Below are positions 1-7,788 of a stretch of DNA of 29,703 nt, one piece after another; within the stretch, counting starts at the first letter, position 1, and every line of letters begins with the position of its first letter. This stretch comes from BHER01 sp051652245 (GTDB lineage Bacteria > Bacillota_I > Bacilli_A > Culicoidibacterales > Culicoidibacteraceae): NCBI GenBank assembly GCA_051652245.1, contig JBOFTV010000062.1:1-29703 (forward strand). Direction: 5' to 3'. The notes beneath the pieces were generated by a model. That model searched no databases, was not told where the DNA came from, and saw nothing but the letters and a program-made list of their open reading frames with translations. The position numbers and the translations under genes were made by a program.

Positions 1-98
1 CCATTTGGGCAAAGTGAATTCTCCCGATTTAATTCCACCACTTTCTCATTATAGCCAGAACTTGAGCCGCTGTAAATAGCATTTAGCAATAATGTAAA
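1..98 (-). pseudogene. Left-edge coding fragment, unidentified
   Basis: The minus strand is open for about 32 codons from 98 to the window edge and reads like protein (contains YSGSSSGYNEKVVELNRE). A stop lies directly upstream at 99-101, there is no ATG and no ribosome binding site, only a possible TTG at 87-89. It is therefore either a gene with a poor start that continues off the left edge or a broken remnant. I do not recognise the family. Confidence 0.25.
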
Positions 99-533
99 TT
101 AGCGAAAAACTTTGATTTTTTTGCGAAAGAATAAGAGAAGAGGGAGTATTTACTTTGTTACTAACTTCTTTCTAGCTGCCCCTCGCCTCTTCAAAACACA
201 GTATATTTTTCAAGTCCTCACCCTTCCGTCTTTGTCGACATCATCAGCTATATCAAAGGTAACACTCTTAATTCAATCAATAGCTTCCCATTACAATTCC
301 ATATTTAACTGCTTGGATCATTTTGGACATCATAAAAAAAAGTATTAGCAAAATTTACACCTAGCTGATCATAGACACATTTAACCTCCTCAACTTTACT
401 ATAACCAGGTAGATGGCATATTTAGTTGCGTATATAATGATTTTTCCACAGCTGGCCTTTCTAAAGCTACAACACAATAGTAACCTTTTAATTAGGACTG
501 ATTGATTGTATTCACTGTTAATTTTGACATTTA
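99..533. other. Non-coding or decayed stretch
   Basis: About 430 bases with no convincing gene. A plus-strand frame at 112-348 lacks a ribosome binding site and has unlikely composition. The opposite strand shows short protein-like pieces broken by stops in changing frames, which fits a decayed gene. No RNA gene, repeat or clear promoter is visible. Confidence 0.4.
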
Positions 534-570
534 AAAAGGCACCCCCGTTATTTCCTAATAACGGGGGCCC
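534..570 (-). terminator. Strong rho-independent terminator of the PH-domain gene
   Basis: An 11-bp perfect stem (542-552 with 557-567, CCCCCGTTATT/AATAACGGGGG) has a 4-base loop. Read on the minus strand it is followed by a run of T at 534-538. It lies 30 bases after the stop of the minus-strand gene at 600-983. It is the first clear terminator after the upstream PTS operon, so it may end both units. Confidence 0.85.
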
Positions 571-599
571 TCAGCTTTACCATGCTTTTATATGATAAT

Positions 600-983
600 T
601 CATTCAAACTTTGACGATAAAATAGCATTAGCAAGCACTTTATCAAATTCACGAATATCGATTGCTTTATTAAGATTAATTTTAATATTCCCTGTTTTTG
701 TCCAAAGTTCGACTTCGGAATTCAAATCAAATACCTTTCCGCCATTTTCTGTTGACCACATCGTAATACTAGAATACGGCAGTGAATATATTTCAATTTT
801 TTTCCCCGTTATCCCCTGGGCATCCCTTACAATTAATCGCTTATTTGTAAATAGTGCAACATCGCGAATCGTTTGGTAGGCACATAGCGCTTCTTCTCCT
901 GCAATTAACATTGTTGAAACTTCGGCTGGGATATTACACGCTTTTGAAAATGTCCATGTTAACGTTGATACTAATTCTGCCAT
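600..983 (-). CDS. Small PH-domain-like protein (127 aa)
   Basis: 127 residues without signal peptide or membrane segment. The pattern of short beta strands (residues about 25-100: EEALCAYQTIRD, ALFTNKRLIVRD, EIYSLPYSSITMW, ELWTKTGNIKINL) followed by a C-terminal helix is that of the bacterial PH-like fold (bPH family, PF08000 type). Such proteins are common in Bacilli and mostly of unknown role. The start is an ATG preceded by AAAAAAGGGGATG. It lies about 137 bases after the PTS gene upstream with no terminator between, and ends at a strong terminator. The fold is inferred from motifs; the function is unknown. Confidence 0.75.
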   Translation of the reverse strand: MAELVSTLTWTFSKACNIPAEVSTMLIAGEEALCAYQTIRDVALFTNKRLIVRDAQGITGKKIEIYSLPYSSITMWSTENGGKVFDLNSEVELWTKTGNIKINLNKAIDIREFDKVLANAILSSKFE

Positions 984-1120
984 CTAGATTCATCCCCTTT
1001 TTTAAAATTTTAATGATTTTATTCTCTTTCAGTATACACTATTCCCTCCAATAATGAAAGGTCTAACATTACTGGATGAATTGGGCTTAGGTCTACTTTA
1101 ATGAGAGGGTCAGGTTACTT

Positions 1121-2740
1121 TTATTCTTCCCAATCTAATATTCGGAGAATTTCTGAACGATATGTTTTAGCCATTCCACCATAAATCGATTGTATTTGAT
1201 TTCCTACTTCAGCAATTCCTCTTGCACCTAAGACTTTTGTGATGATTTCCCGGTCGACAAGCTCTTTATTTTTCACATTAATTCTTAAGCGGGTAATACA
1301 TGCGTCTACTTCTTCTATATTCGCTACCCCTCCATGCGCTTCAATTAAAGAAATAGCAATTGTTTCTTTTGACAATTTTGGCATCTCATTTTTGTTGGTA
1401 GCATCTTCATTTATAAGATTGTATTTTTCTCTTGCTTCTTTTTTACTAACTAGCCTTACTTCATCCGCTCCATCTCGACCTGGAGTTTTAAAATCAAACT
1501 TTCTAATTAAAAAGGTAAATAAAAAATAATATATCAAAAAGAAGATTGGCCCGATAATTAATATTCCCTGCCAGTTGGTTTTATCAGAATTTAAAACATT
1601 ATATAATATAAAATTTATTAGCCCTGCTCCTTGAATTGATATGGCAATTGTATTTGTTAAATACATTGTCACAAATGCTAATCCAGTAATAATTGCATGT
1701 GTTATATAGAGCATTGGTGCAACAAATAAAAAGGTGAATTCCAGTGGCTCAGTAATTCCTGTAAGTACCGATGCAAGTACAGCACCAATTAACATCCCGC
1801 GAACTTCTTTTTTCTTTTCTGGTTTTGCTGTGGTATAAATAGCAAGCGCTGCTCCTGATAGTCCAAATATTTTCGTGACAAATTGACCTGAATAAAACTT
1901 AATCATATCAGCAGTGAAGACAAATTCATCACATGCTAGCCCTGCTGAAAACATATTGGCCCATCCAGCATACTGCTCGCCGCATATTTGTGCAGTCCCT
2001 CCTAGTTCGGTAAAACGTAGCATCGCATTCAAGCCATGATGCAAGCCGAATGGAATAAGTAGCCTTTCAATTGCACCATAAAAGAAACTTCCAAATGCAC
2101 CTAGGCTAGAAAGGAACATCGACAAACTTGTTATCCCTTGTGCCACAAACGGCCAAACAAATGCTGCAATAATTGCGGCAGCAGATGCATATATTATTGA
2201 AATAAAGGGTACCATTCGCGGACCTTCAAAAAATGATAATACCTCCGGTAATTTCTTATCCATAAAAAATGCTGTTGCATGTGAGGCGATCATCGCAATA
2301 ATAATTGAACCAAATACATTTATATCAAAGACTTGTTTTCCTAGAACAAACTTTTGCCCACTTTGAGCCATTAAATCGGCATCTACTAATAGCCCCCGAA
2401 AACTCAATACATAGCTAAGTACATATGTAAATGCTGCAAAGCCAACAATTGCTGCTAGCGCTGCTGTTCCTTTATCCTTTTTGGATAGCCCCACTGCAAG
2501 TCCAACCGCAATGATCATTGGTAAATTGTCAAAAACAGACCTCCCAATTTGTTGAAATAGGCCAATAACGAAGACTACTGCTGGATTAGCTAGAAATGGT
2601 AGCACTTCTTTAATTGTTGTTGTTGATAGTCCACTTCCTAAACCTAATAAAATACCCACTAGTGGTAAAATTGAGACCGGAACTAGAAAGGCTCTCCCGA
2701 AATGTTCAATTTTTCCTAAGATAATTTTTGTTTTACTCAT
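1121..2740 (-). CDS. PTS sugar transporter EIICB, glucose/maltose family (539 aa)
   Basis: Membrane permease that imports and phosphorylates a sugar, with domains in the order IIC then IIB. Residues about 10-410 are hydrophobic with many membrane spans and carry family-typical sequence (LLIPFGLHHGLN, GITEPLEFTFLF). Residues about 455-539 are a IIB domain with the phosphorylation-site cysteine at 481 in CITRLR. No IIA domain is attached, so a IIA from elsewhere must supply the phosphate. The C-B order matches the MalX/PtsG/NagE group rather than the B-C order usual for trehalose or sucrose permeases. The start overlaps the stop of the upstream HAD gene (ATGA), so the two are translationally coupled. 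The substrate is probably an alpha-glucoside, judged from the GH13 hydrolase two genes upstream; the exact sugar is open. Confidence 0.92.
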   Translation of the reverse strand: MSKTKIILGKIEHFGRAFLVPVSILPLVGILLGLGSGLSTTTIKEVLPFLANPAVVFVIGLFQQIGRSVFDNLPMIIAVGLAVGLSKKDKGTAALAAIVGFAAFTYVLSYVLSFRGLLVDADLMAQSGQKFVLGKQVFDINVFGSIIIAMIASHATAFFMDKKLPEVLSFFEGPRMVPFISIIYASAAAIIAAFVWPFVAQGITSLSMFLSSLGAFGSFFYGAIERLLIPFGLHHGLNAMLRFTELGGTAQICGEQYAGWANMFSAGLACDEFVFTADMIKFYSGQFVTKIFGLSGAALAIYTTAKPEKKKEVRGMLIGAVLASVLTGITEPLEFTFLFVAPMLYITHAIITGLAFVTMYLTNTIAISIQGAGLINFILYNVLNSDKTNWQGILIIGPIFFLIYYFLFTFLIRKFDFKTPGRDGADEVRLVSKKEAREKYNLINEDATNKNEMPKLSKETIAISLIEAHGGVANIEEVDACITRLRINVKNKELVDREIITKVLGARGIAEVGNQIQSIYGGMAKTYRSEILRILDWEE

Positions 2741-3519
2741 ATCTCTTCTCTTCTTTCTTCTATTAACTCTTTACAGATAGCTTGAGCGGTAGTTTGTACA
2801 ATTTCAATGTGGGGGTGCTGTTTTATTGCTGCTTCTAATTTTGTGTTTCCATTTGCTATAAGATATCCCTTCGTACTAGAAATAAGCATTCCTAGATCGT
2901 TTTCACTGTCTCCTATTGCAATGATTTTTGTTCCTCTAGCAAACATCATTTTCATTGCATATTCCTTTGTGATATCTTTTTCAACAATTTCAATTGCTCT
3001 ATTTTCAATAATGGTTAGTTCCAATTTATTAGGAAATCGCCCCCTAATTTTATGAGCAATCATTTGCAGTTCCTGAGTATTATCAAAGTGCCGAACAACT
3101 ATTTTATAGGCTTCTATTTCAGCAATTTTTGCTTTTTCTGTTAGAATGATTTGCTTTGTTCCTAGTGGAACCTTCACAATACTTGCTCCTTTTACTGATG
3201 AAAATGTCCTTGTTATGTTATCCTGAATCTCAAATCCGATATTTTCTTCCCACAAAAAGACGGCCAGTTCTTGTAATAATTTAACAGAATTAATGCTATA
3301 AGTTGAAGTCAGCATGCCATTAAACGAAATATAGTGTTTTATGGCGATATCATATTTTTCGATTATGTATTTAATTTCACTTTCACTTCTTCCAGTGCAA
3401 ATACCTATTTGATGTCCTTGAGCAACTACTTTTTTTAGTATCTTGATTGCTTCTTCTGCTGGTTTTAGTTCGGGCTTTATCAACAATGTTCCATCTAAAT
3501 CAATTAAAAAGGTTTTCAC
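2737..3519 (-). CDS. Cof-type HAD-superfamily phosphatase (260 aa)
   Basis: Cytoplasmic hydrolase of the Cof/IIB HAD group, which removes phosphate from sugar phosphates or similar small molecules. Motif I is DLDGT with nucleophile Asp7 and Asp9; motif IV is GDSENDLGM with Asp204 and Asp208 for magnesium. The inserted cap (about 80-185) and total length fit the family. Its start lies inside the end of the GH13 gene (20-base overlap) and its stop overlaps the EIICB start, so it is a core operon member. A role in removing accumulated sugar phosphate from the co-encoded PTS is an inference; substrate cannot be read from sequence. Confidence 0.88.
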   Translation of the reverse strand: MKTFLIDLDGTLLIKPELKPAEEAIKILKKVVAQGHQIGICTGRSESEIKYIIEKYDIAIKHYISFNGMLTSTYSINSVKLLQELAVFLWEENIGFEIQDNITRTFSSVKGASIVKVPLGTKQIILTEKAKIAEIEAYKIVVRHFDNTQELQMIAHKIRGRFPNKLELTIIENRAIEIVEKDITKEYAMKMMFARGTKIIAIGDSENDLGMLISSTKGYLIANGNTKLEAAIKQHPHIEIVQTTAQAICKELIEERREEI

Positions 3520-5035
3520 ATTCAGTTTCTCCCTTCATAACAATAATTTCATAAGGTTCCCATTCAGTTACACGCTCATTTGATTTTAAAATATATGCAG
3601 ATGCTGCTATTATTTTAGGTGTCGCTCCAACATTTACAAGAATACATAGAGACTCCTTGTTATACTTGTACCTATACCCAATGTACTGCGGTGTTTCAAT
3701 AAATGTTAATACCCCTGAAAAAAGATAGTTTTGGTATTTTTTTCGGAGGCTTAGGCTAAATTGATATAATTTATAATAATTATTCTCGTCGTAACTTGTG
3801 AAATTAACAGGAAATCTTGCATTTTCTCGGCCAAATAGTTGGATATCTTTAAAAACCATATCTTCCGACTCGTTTTGAATCCTTTTATGATATATTTCCT
3901 GACTCCTTATATCATTATACTCAGCTATTGTCGGAAATTTTGCATTTTCAACACCTAATTCATCGCCAAAATAGACAATTGGAATCGCCTTGAATAACAA
4001 TATATATACAGCCAATGCTTTCGCAATATTTTCATCGTATTTATTACCTCTCTGATATCTTGAAGCTAGGCGTGGTAAGTCATGACTTGATGTGAAGACA
4101 ACTTGTTGAAAATCAGGATTAAATTTCTGCCATTTGTTATAATTTATTAGTACCTCACTTAGACTAAAGGGGCGCTTTTGATAGTCTTTTCCTTTCCTAG
4201 CATTTACAGCACTAAACTCTAATAATCCATCTAATCTTTTTTTATTTGGTGTTAGAAATTGATGTGCTAATTCAACCGTTACACCTTCAACTTGCCCGAG
4301 TAAAAAATATTCTGTTGGTATCTTTTCGTCAATATAAGTTCGTAATTGTTCTAGATATTGATAGACTTCTGGCTGGTTTACATAATATTTCTCTGCTGTT
4401 TCGCCATTTTCTAGCTGTGGAAATTTACTGTCTTTGGCAATTTTATTGATTACGTCTAATCTAAAACCGTATACACCTAGTTTTAACCAATAAATCAAGG
4501 CTGCTGCAAGCTCTTTTATTACAAGGGGATTGCTCCAGTTCAAATCAGGTTGGAAATCACTATATATGTGTAAATAATATTGCTTTCTTGTTTGACTATA
4601 TTTCCATGTAATATCATTAATTTTCTGGCATTTCCAATTATTAGGTGGCCCTCCCAATTGCCCATCTTTCCAGTAATAAAAATCTTCATAAGGCTTTTTG
4701 CTGCACTTAGATGCTTGAAACCATGGATGCTCATCACTTGTATGATTTAATGCTATATCTAAAATAATTTTAATTCCCTGTTTTTTTGCCGCTTCTAGAA
4801 ATTCTTTGAATTCCTCTATTGTACCAAATTGCCAATTAAGTTCTGTGTAACTAGACGTGTCATACCCTGAATCCTTAAATGGACTTGCAAAAATTGGTGT
4901 CAGCCAAATCGCGGTAAATCCAATTTTTGCAATGTATTCGAGCTGGTTTTCGATATTTTTAATTGCTGATTTGGTGTCTGTGATAAAAGCTGCTGGATAA
5001 ATTTCATAAATAATCAAATCCTCATATCCCATCAT
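3500..5035 (-). CDS. GH13 alpha-glucosidase, probably a 6-phospho-alpha-glucosidase (511 aa)
   Basis: Cytoplasmic (beta/alpha)8 alpha-glucosidase of the oligo-1,6-glucosidase/trehalose-6-phosphate hydrolase type. Conserved regions are in order: DIALNHTSDEHPWF (93-106), GFRLDVINKI with nucleophile Asp194, LLGQVEG with acid/base Glu250, and SSHDLPR with transition-state Asp319. Family members usually have NHDQPR at the last site, so Ser and Leu here are departures that may reflect the substrate. Length is slightly below the usual 540-560. Being co-transcribed with a PTS permease, it most likely cuts a 6-phosphorylated alpha-glucoside to glucose 6-phosphate plus an aglycone. Trehalose, maltose, isomaltose and glucosylglycerol phosphates are all possible. 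The start codon follows the antiterminator stop directly; a second in-frame ATG is adjacent. Confidence 0.88.
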   Translation of the reverse strand: MMGYEDLIIYEIYPAAFITDTKSAIKNIENQLEYIAKIGFTAIWLTPIFASPFKDSGYDTSSYTELNWQFGTIEEFKEFLEAAKKQGIKIILDIALNHTSDEHPWFQASKCSKKPYEDFYYWKDGQLGGPPNNWKCQKINDITWKYSQTRKQYYLHIYSDFQPDLNWSNPLVIKELAAALIYWLKLGVYGFRLDVINKIAKDSKFPQLENGETAEKYYVNQPEVYQYLEQLRTYIDEKIPTEYFLLGQVEGVTVELAHQFLTPNKKRLDGLLEFSAVNARKGKDYQKRPFSLSEVLINYNKWQKFNPDFQQVVFTSSHDLPRLASRYQRGNKYDENIAKALAVYILLFKAIPIVYFGDELGVENAKFPTIAEYNDIRSQEIYHKRIQNESEDMVFKDIQLFGRENARFPVNFTSYDENNYYKLYQFSLSLRKKYQNYLFSGVLTFIETPQYIGYRYKYNKESLCILVNVGATPKIIAASAYILKSNERVTEWEPYEIIVMKGETECENLFN

Positions 5036-5884
5036 CTACATTCCCCGCCTTTCAGTGATAATTCGCTCCAAATGAATTGCCAGATAGAGCTTATCGCTCA
5101 GATCAAGTTCATATGCATACTGACTTTCGATATAAAATGCCACACCTTGAATAATTGGTTCTAAGTCTAAATTCAGCGCAATTAAATTTGTATACAGCTG
5201 CTGATATTTGTTGTTCTTTTTTTGATTTTTATCAGTAGAAACAACTTTTCTAATGAGGTATTTTAAATGCGTTTCAAGCCTTGAGTAGATTAATATTGAT
5301 CTGTCTAGCTCCAAAGATAACTGCTCTTCAATAAGCTTTAAGACATTTTCAATAAGTTCCTCATATTGATGTATTATTGGAGTTGGTGCATTAATTGTTG
5401 CATTAATAATATGCATCGCAATGAAGCCCGCTTCGTCTTCCGTAAGCGTGATATCAAGAATTTCATTAATGTGCTTAATTCCCCAAATGCCAATGCCATA
5501 TGGTGTATCATACAAGACTTGAATTTCTCTAAGCATTAGATTTGGTAATTCGACATTGTCATGATGTCTTTTAATTGAAAAATTAATATGATCAGCTAGG
5601 ATTATTATTGCTTCTTTTCTTAATTTTTGGTGCATTTTTTCTTCTGCGTAATCTAATATCGTACTGGCTATTTGATAATATTGATAGGGTATGCTCTCAA
5701 ATACTTTATTAGCGATTGTTGCGTCACCATCACTTAAATGATATCTTTTTTCAATGGCGGTTTCGACTACTGTGTCCCCCACTTTTTTTCCATATGCAAT
5801 GCCTGATCCTAATAAAATTGTTTCAATATGCTGCTTATTTACTGCAACAATAGCATTATTGTTGAAAATTCGAATAATTCTCAT
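5036..5884 (-). CDS. BglG/LicT-family transcription antiterminator (282 aa)
   Basis: RNA-binding regulator of PTS operons. Residues 1-55 form the CAT RNA-binding domain (MRIIRIFNNNAIVAVN). Two PRD modules follow (about 65-168 and 172-282) with the expected phosphorylatable histidines at 99, 158, 206 and 271. In this family EII-mediated phosphorylation of PRD1 inactivates the protein, while HPr phosphorylation of PRD2 activates it. The active dimer binds a RAT hairpin and stops a terminator from forming. Exactly such a RAT/terminator lies upstream at 5918-5988, so the protein should control its own operon in response to the sugar carried by the downstream EIICB. First gene of the operon; length is typical. 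Confidence 0.95.
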   Translation of the reverse strand: MRIIRIFNNNAIVAVNKQHIETILLGSGIAYGKKVGDTVVETAIEKRYHLSDGDATIANKVFESIPYQYYQIASTILDYAEEKMHQKLRKEAIIILADHINFSIKRHHDNVELPNLMLREIQVLYDTPYGIGIWGIKHINEILDITLTEDEAGFIAMHIINATINAPTPIIHQYEELIENVLKLIEEQLSLELDRSILIYSRLETHLKYLIRKVVSTDKNQKKNNKYQQLYTNLIALNLDLEPIIQGVAFYIESQYAYELDLSDKLYLAIHLERIITERRGM

Positions 5885-5917
5885 CTATTAACTCTCCTTC
5901 ACAATATCTTTTAAATC

Positions 5918-5960
5918 AAAAAAAACCTCCCCAAACATAATTTTCATTATGCGGGTAGGT
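5918..5960 (-). terminator. Leader terminator controlled by antitermination
   Basis: On the minus strand ACCTACCC/GCATAAT pairs with ATTATGT/GGGGAGGT around a small loop and is followed by eight T residues. Its left arm shares bases 5958-5960 with the RAT element, so forming the RAT hairpin excludes the terminator. It lies between the promoter and the antiterminator gene. Confidence 0.88.
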
Positions 5961-5988
5961 CCTGCCTAGTTGTTCCTAGTAACAATCC
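5958..5988 (-). promoter_or_regulatory. RAT (ribonucleic antiterminator) element
   Basis: The minus strand holds a 31-base element beginning GGATTGTTACTAGG and ending AGGCAGGACC. This matches the RAT consensus recognised by LicT/SacT/BglG-type proteins. Its last three bases overlap the terminator at 5918-5960, the hallmark of mutually exclusive structures. Confidence 0.9.
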
Positions 5989-6000
5989 ATCTTACTGCCT

Positions 6001-6029
6001 ATTATAGCAATACAAATTATTTTAGTCAA
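6001..6029 (-). promoter_or_regulatory. Sigma-A promoter of the antiterminator/GH13/EIICB operon
   Basis: TTGACT (6024-6029) and TATAAT (6001-6006) are separated by exactly 17 bases on the minus strand. Transcription would begin about 5993 and immediately make the RAT/terminator leader. The promoter starts about 45 bases after the stop of the phosphorylase gene. No clear terminator lies between, so some read-through from the mng operon is possible. Confidence 0.88.
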
Positions 6030-6074
6030 GTTTTTTTTCATGGTTTATTAAGATCCACCCATGAGCGTATTGTG

Positions 6075-7772
6075 TTATTTACCCCTGATTTCTCTTTTTA
6101 GCCAAGCAAAGTTATATGGTGGTAACACTATTTCATTTTCCACATATTCATTTGTTATCAAATTATGATATGTCTGGTTTGTAAATGGTAGTGTAACTAT
6201 TATTGTCTGTGAGGTGAAATTATAGAGCGTTGTAACTATTTCTTCTTTTTTTCCCCGAATTAAAATGATACTTTGATTACCAGATGATTTCACTATTTCT
6301 TGGGGAGAAAATGGATTAAAAGCTGGTTCATTTTGGCGGATAAGGCAGAGATTTTTGAGTGTGGTGAATATCCTTTTCCTCCTGTTTGACTGTTTTAATT
6401 CGCGCATTAATTGATTTACTTCTAGCTTTTTTCGATTAATTCGCCGGTTAATTCCTGATTTTTCTAGCCCCTGGTAATCATTACTTGATCCAAATAAACT
6501 GTGGTAGTATATGGCGGGAACTCCCACAAAACTTAGCAAGTAGGCATGGACAAGGATTGCTTTTTCCACCAGCTGTTGTTCTGATACATCACTGCTATGT
6601 TTTAGGGCATCAAGATAGTTAATATTTAATTCATATGGGGTCTGTGTCCCGTCCGAATTGCTTTTGTATGATATTTTCCCACCATTTAGTGTAACGGCAT
6701 CAACTAATTCACTTATTTGTGCTTGTGACAAAATCCCCTCGACTGGGCGTACACCAACTCCATCATGACTTGCAAGAAAATTGAAGTAAGATGCTGTGTC
6801 ACTTGGCGCCTTAATTGTACTACTCCACTGTTTTAGCATTGTTGTGTCCTGACTTTGAATTGTATGTAATATGAGGGGGGGTAACGTAAATTGATAGACT
6901 AGACTGGCTTCATCACTGCCATCACCCAAGTATTGTATGTTTTCTTCATGTGGTACATTTGTTTCAGTAATAATTTGCGTATTTGGGGCCAGCTTTGCAA
7001 TAATTGTTCGCCATAGTTTAATAATTTCATGTGTTTGTGGTAGATGAATTGATGTTGTCCCTGATTTCTTCCATAAAAACCCAATTGCATCTAAGCGAAT
7101 ACTGGATGCTCCTTTTGCTGCATAAAATAATAAAATATCTGTTAATTCCACGAGCACATCTATATTATGAACATTGAGATCTACTTGGTCCTCACTAAAG
7201 GTCGTCCACACAGCTTTTTTCTCATTTTTACCTTGATAGTCATGGAAAAGCGGACTTACACGGGGGCGTATGACATTTTTATCATCAAATGCTTCATTTT
7301 TTTTAATAAAAAATTGATCATAAGGGGCTTCATCCGCAAGAAAAGCTTGAAACCACGGACTTGACTTGGACATGTGATTTGCCACACAATCGTACATCAA
7401 CCGGTAATCTTTTGCCATGCTTTTAAGGTCTTCCCAGGTACCTAATTGAGGATTTATTGCCCTGTAATCAGTAACTGCGAAGCCATCGTCCGAACTGTAT
7501 GGAAACATTGGTAAAATATGAATATCTGTAATCGCCTGGCCCACTTGTTGCTTAACAAAGTGGTGTAATGTTCTAAATGGGACTTCATTTTTTTGGTAAA
7601 TGCTGTCACCATAAGTAATCAGGAAAATGTTTTTTTCGGTTAATGGCTCTACCTTTGCTAGTTTGAATTGCTCCCATTTCTTAATTATTTCACCTAATTT
7701 ACTTGTCATGCTTTGTTGATACTGCTTTCCATAAATGTTTTTCAGGTGCTTTGTTATTTGCTGTTCTATCAT
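6075..7772 (-). CDS. ggaP: GH13_18 glucosylglycerate phosphorylase-like enzyme (565 aa)
   Basis: Cytoplasmic phosphorylase of the sucrose-phosphorylase subfamily. The best match I recall is E. coli YcjM, glucosylglycerate phosphorylase, which converts 2-O-alpha-glucosylglycerate and phosphate to glucose 1-phosphate and glycerate. Shared stretches include LITYGDS, SSDDGFAVTDY (93-103), CVANHMS (129-135), VWTTFSEDQVDLN (188-200), RLDAIGFLWK (nucleophile Asp228), ITETNVPHEENI (acid/base Glu270), YQFTLPPLILH and FLASHDGVG (Asp337). Length (565 against about 559) agrees. It is the last gene of the mng operon, 16 bases after the mannosidase. The oddity is that the only sugar importer in the operon is a PTS, which would deliver phosphorylated sugar. 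The enzyme may therefore use a 6-phosphorylated substrate, or the substrate may enter another way. Confidence 0.87.
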   Translation of the reverse strand: MIEQQITKHLKNIYGKQYQQSMTSKLGEIIKKWEQFKLAKVEPLTEKNIFLITYGDSIYQKNEVPFRTLHHFVKQQVGQAITDIHILPMFPYSSDDGFAVTDYRAINPQLGTWEDLKSMAKDYRLMYDCVANHMSKSSPWFQAFLADEAPYDQFFIKKNEAFDDKNVIRPRVSPLFHDYQGKNEKKAVWTTFSEDQVDLNVHNIDVLVELTDILLFYAAKGASSIRLDAIGFLWKKSGTTSIHLPQTHEIIKLWRTIIAKLAPNTQIITETNVPHEENIQYLGDGSDEASLVYQFTLPPLILHTIQSQDTTMLKQWSSTIKAPSDTASYFNFLASHDGVGVRPVEGILSQAQISELVDAVTLNGGKISYKSNSDGTQTPYELNINYLDALKHSSDVSEQQLVEKAILVHAYLLSFVGVPAIYYHSLFGSSNDYQGLEKSGINRRINRKKLEVNQLMRELKQSNRRKRIFTTLKNLCLIRQNEPAFNPFSPQEIVKSSGNQSIILIRGKKEEIVTTLYNFTSQTIIVTLPFTNQTYHNLITNEYVENEIVLPPYNFAWLKREIRGK

Positions 7773-7788
7773 ATCCGCTTCTCCTTTT

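Noticed and set aside
112..348. A 78-codon plus-strand frame near the left edge
   Set aside because: No ribosome binding site precedes its ATG, composition is unlike a protein, and the opposite strand shows traces of a decayed gene instead.
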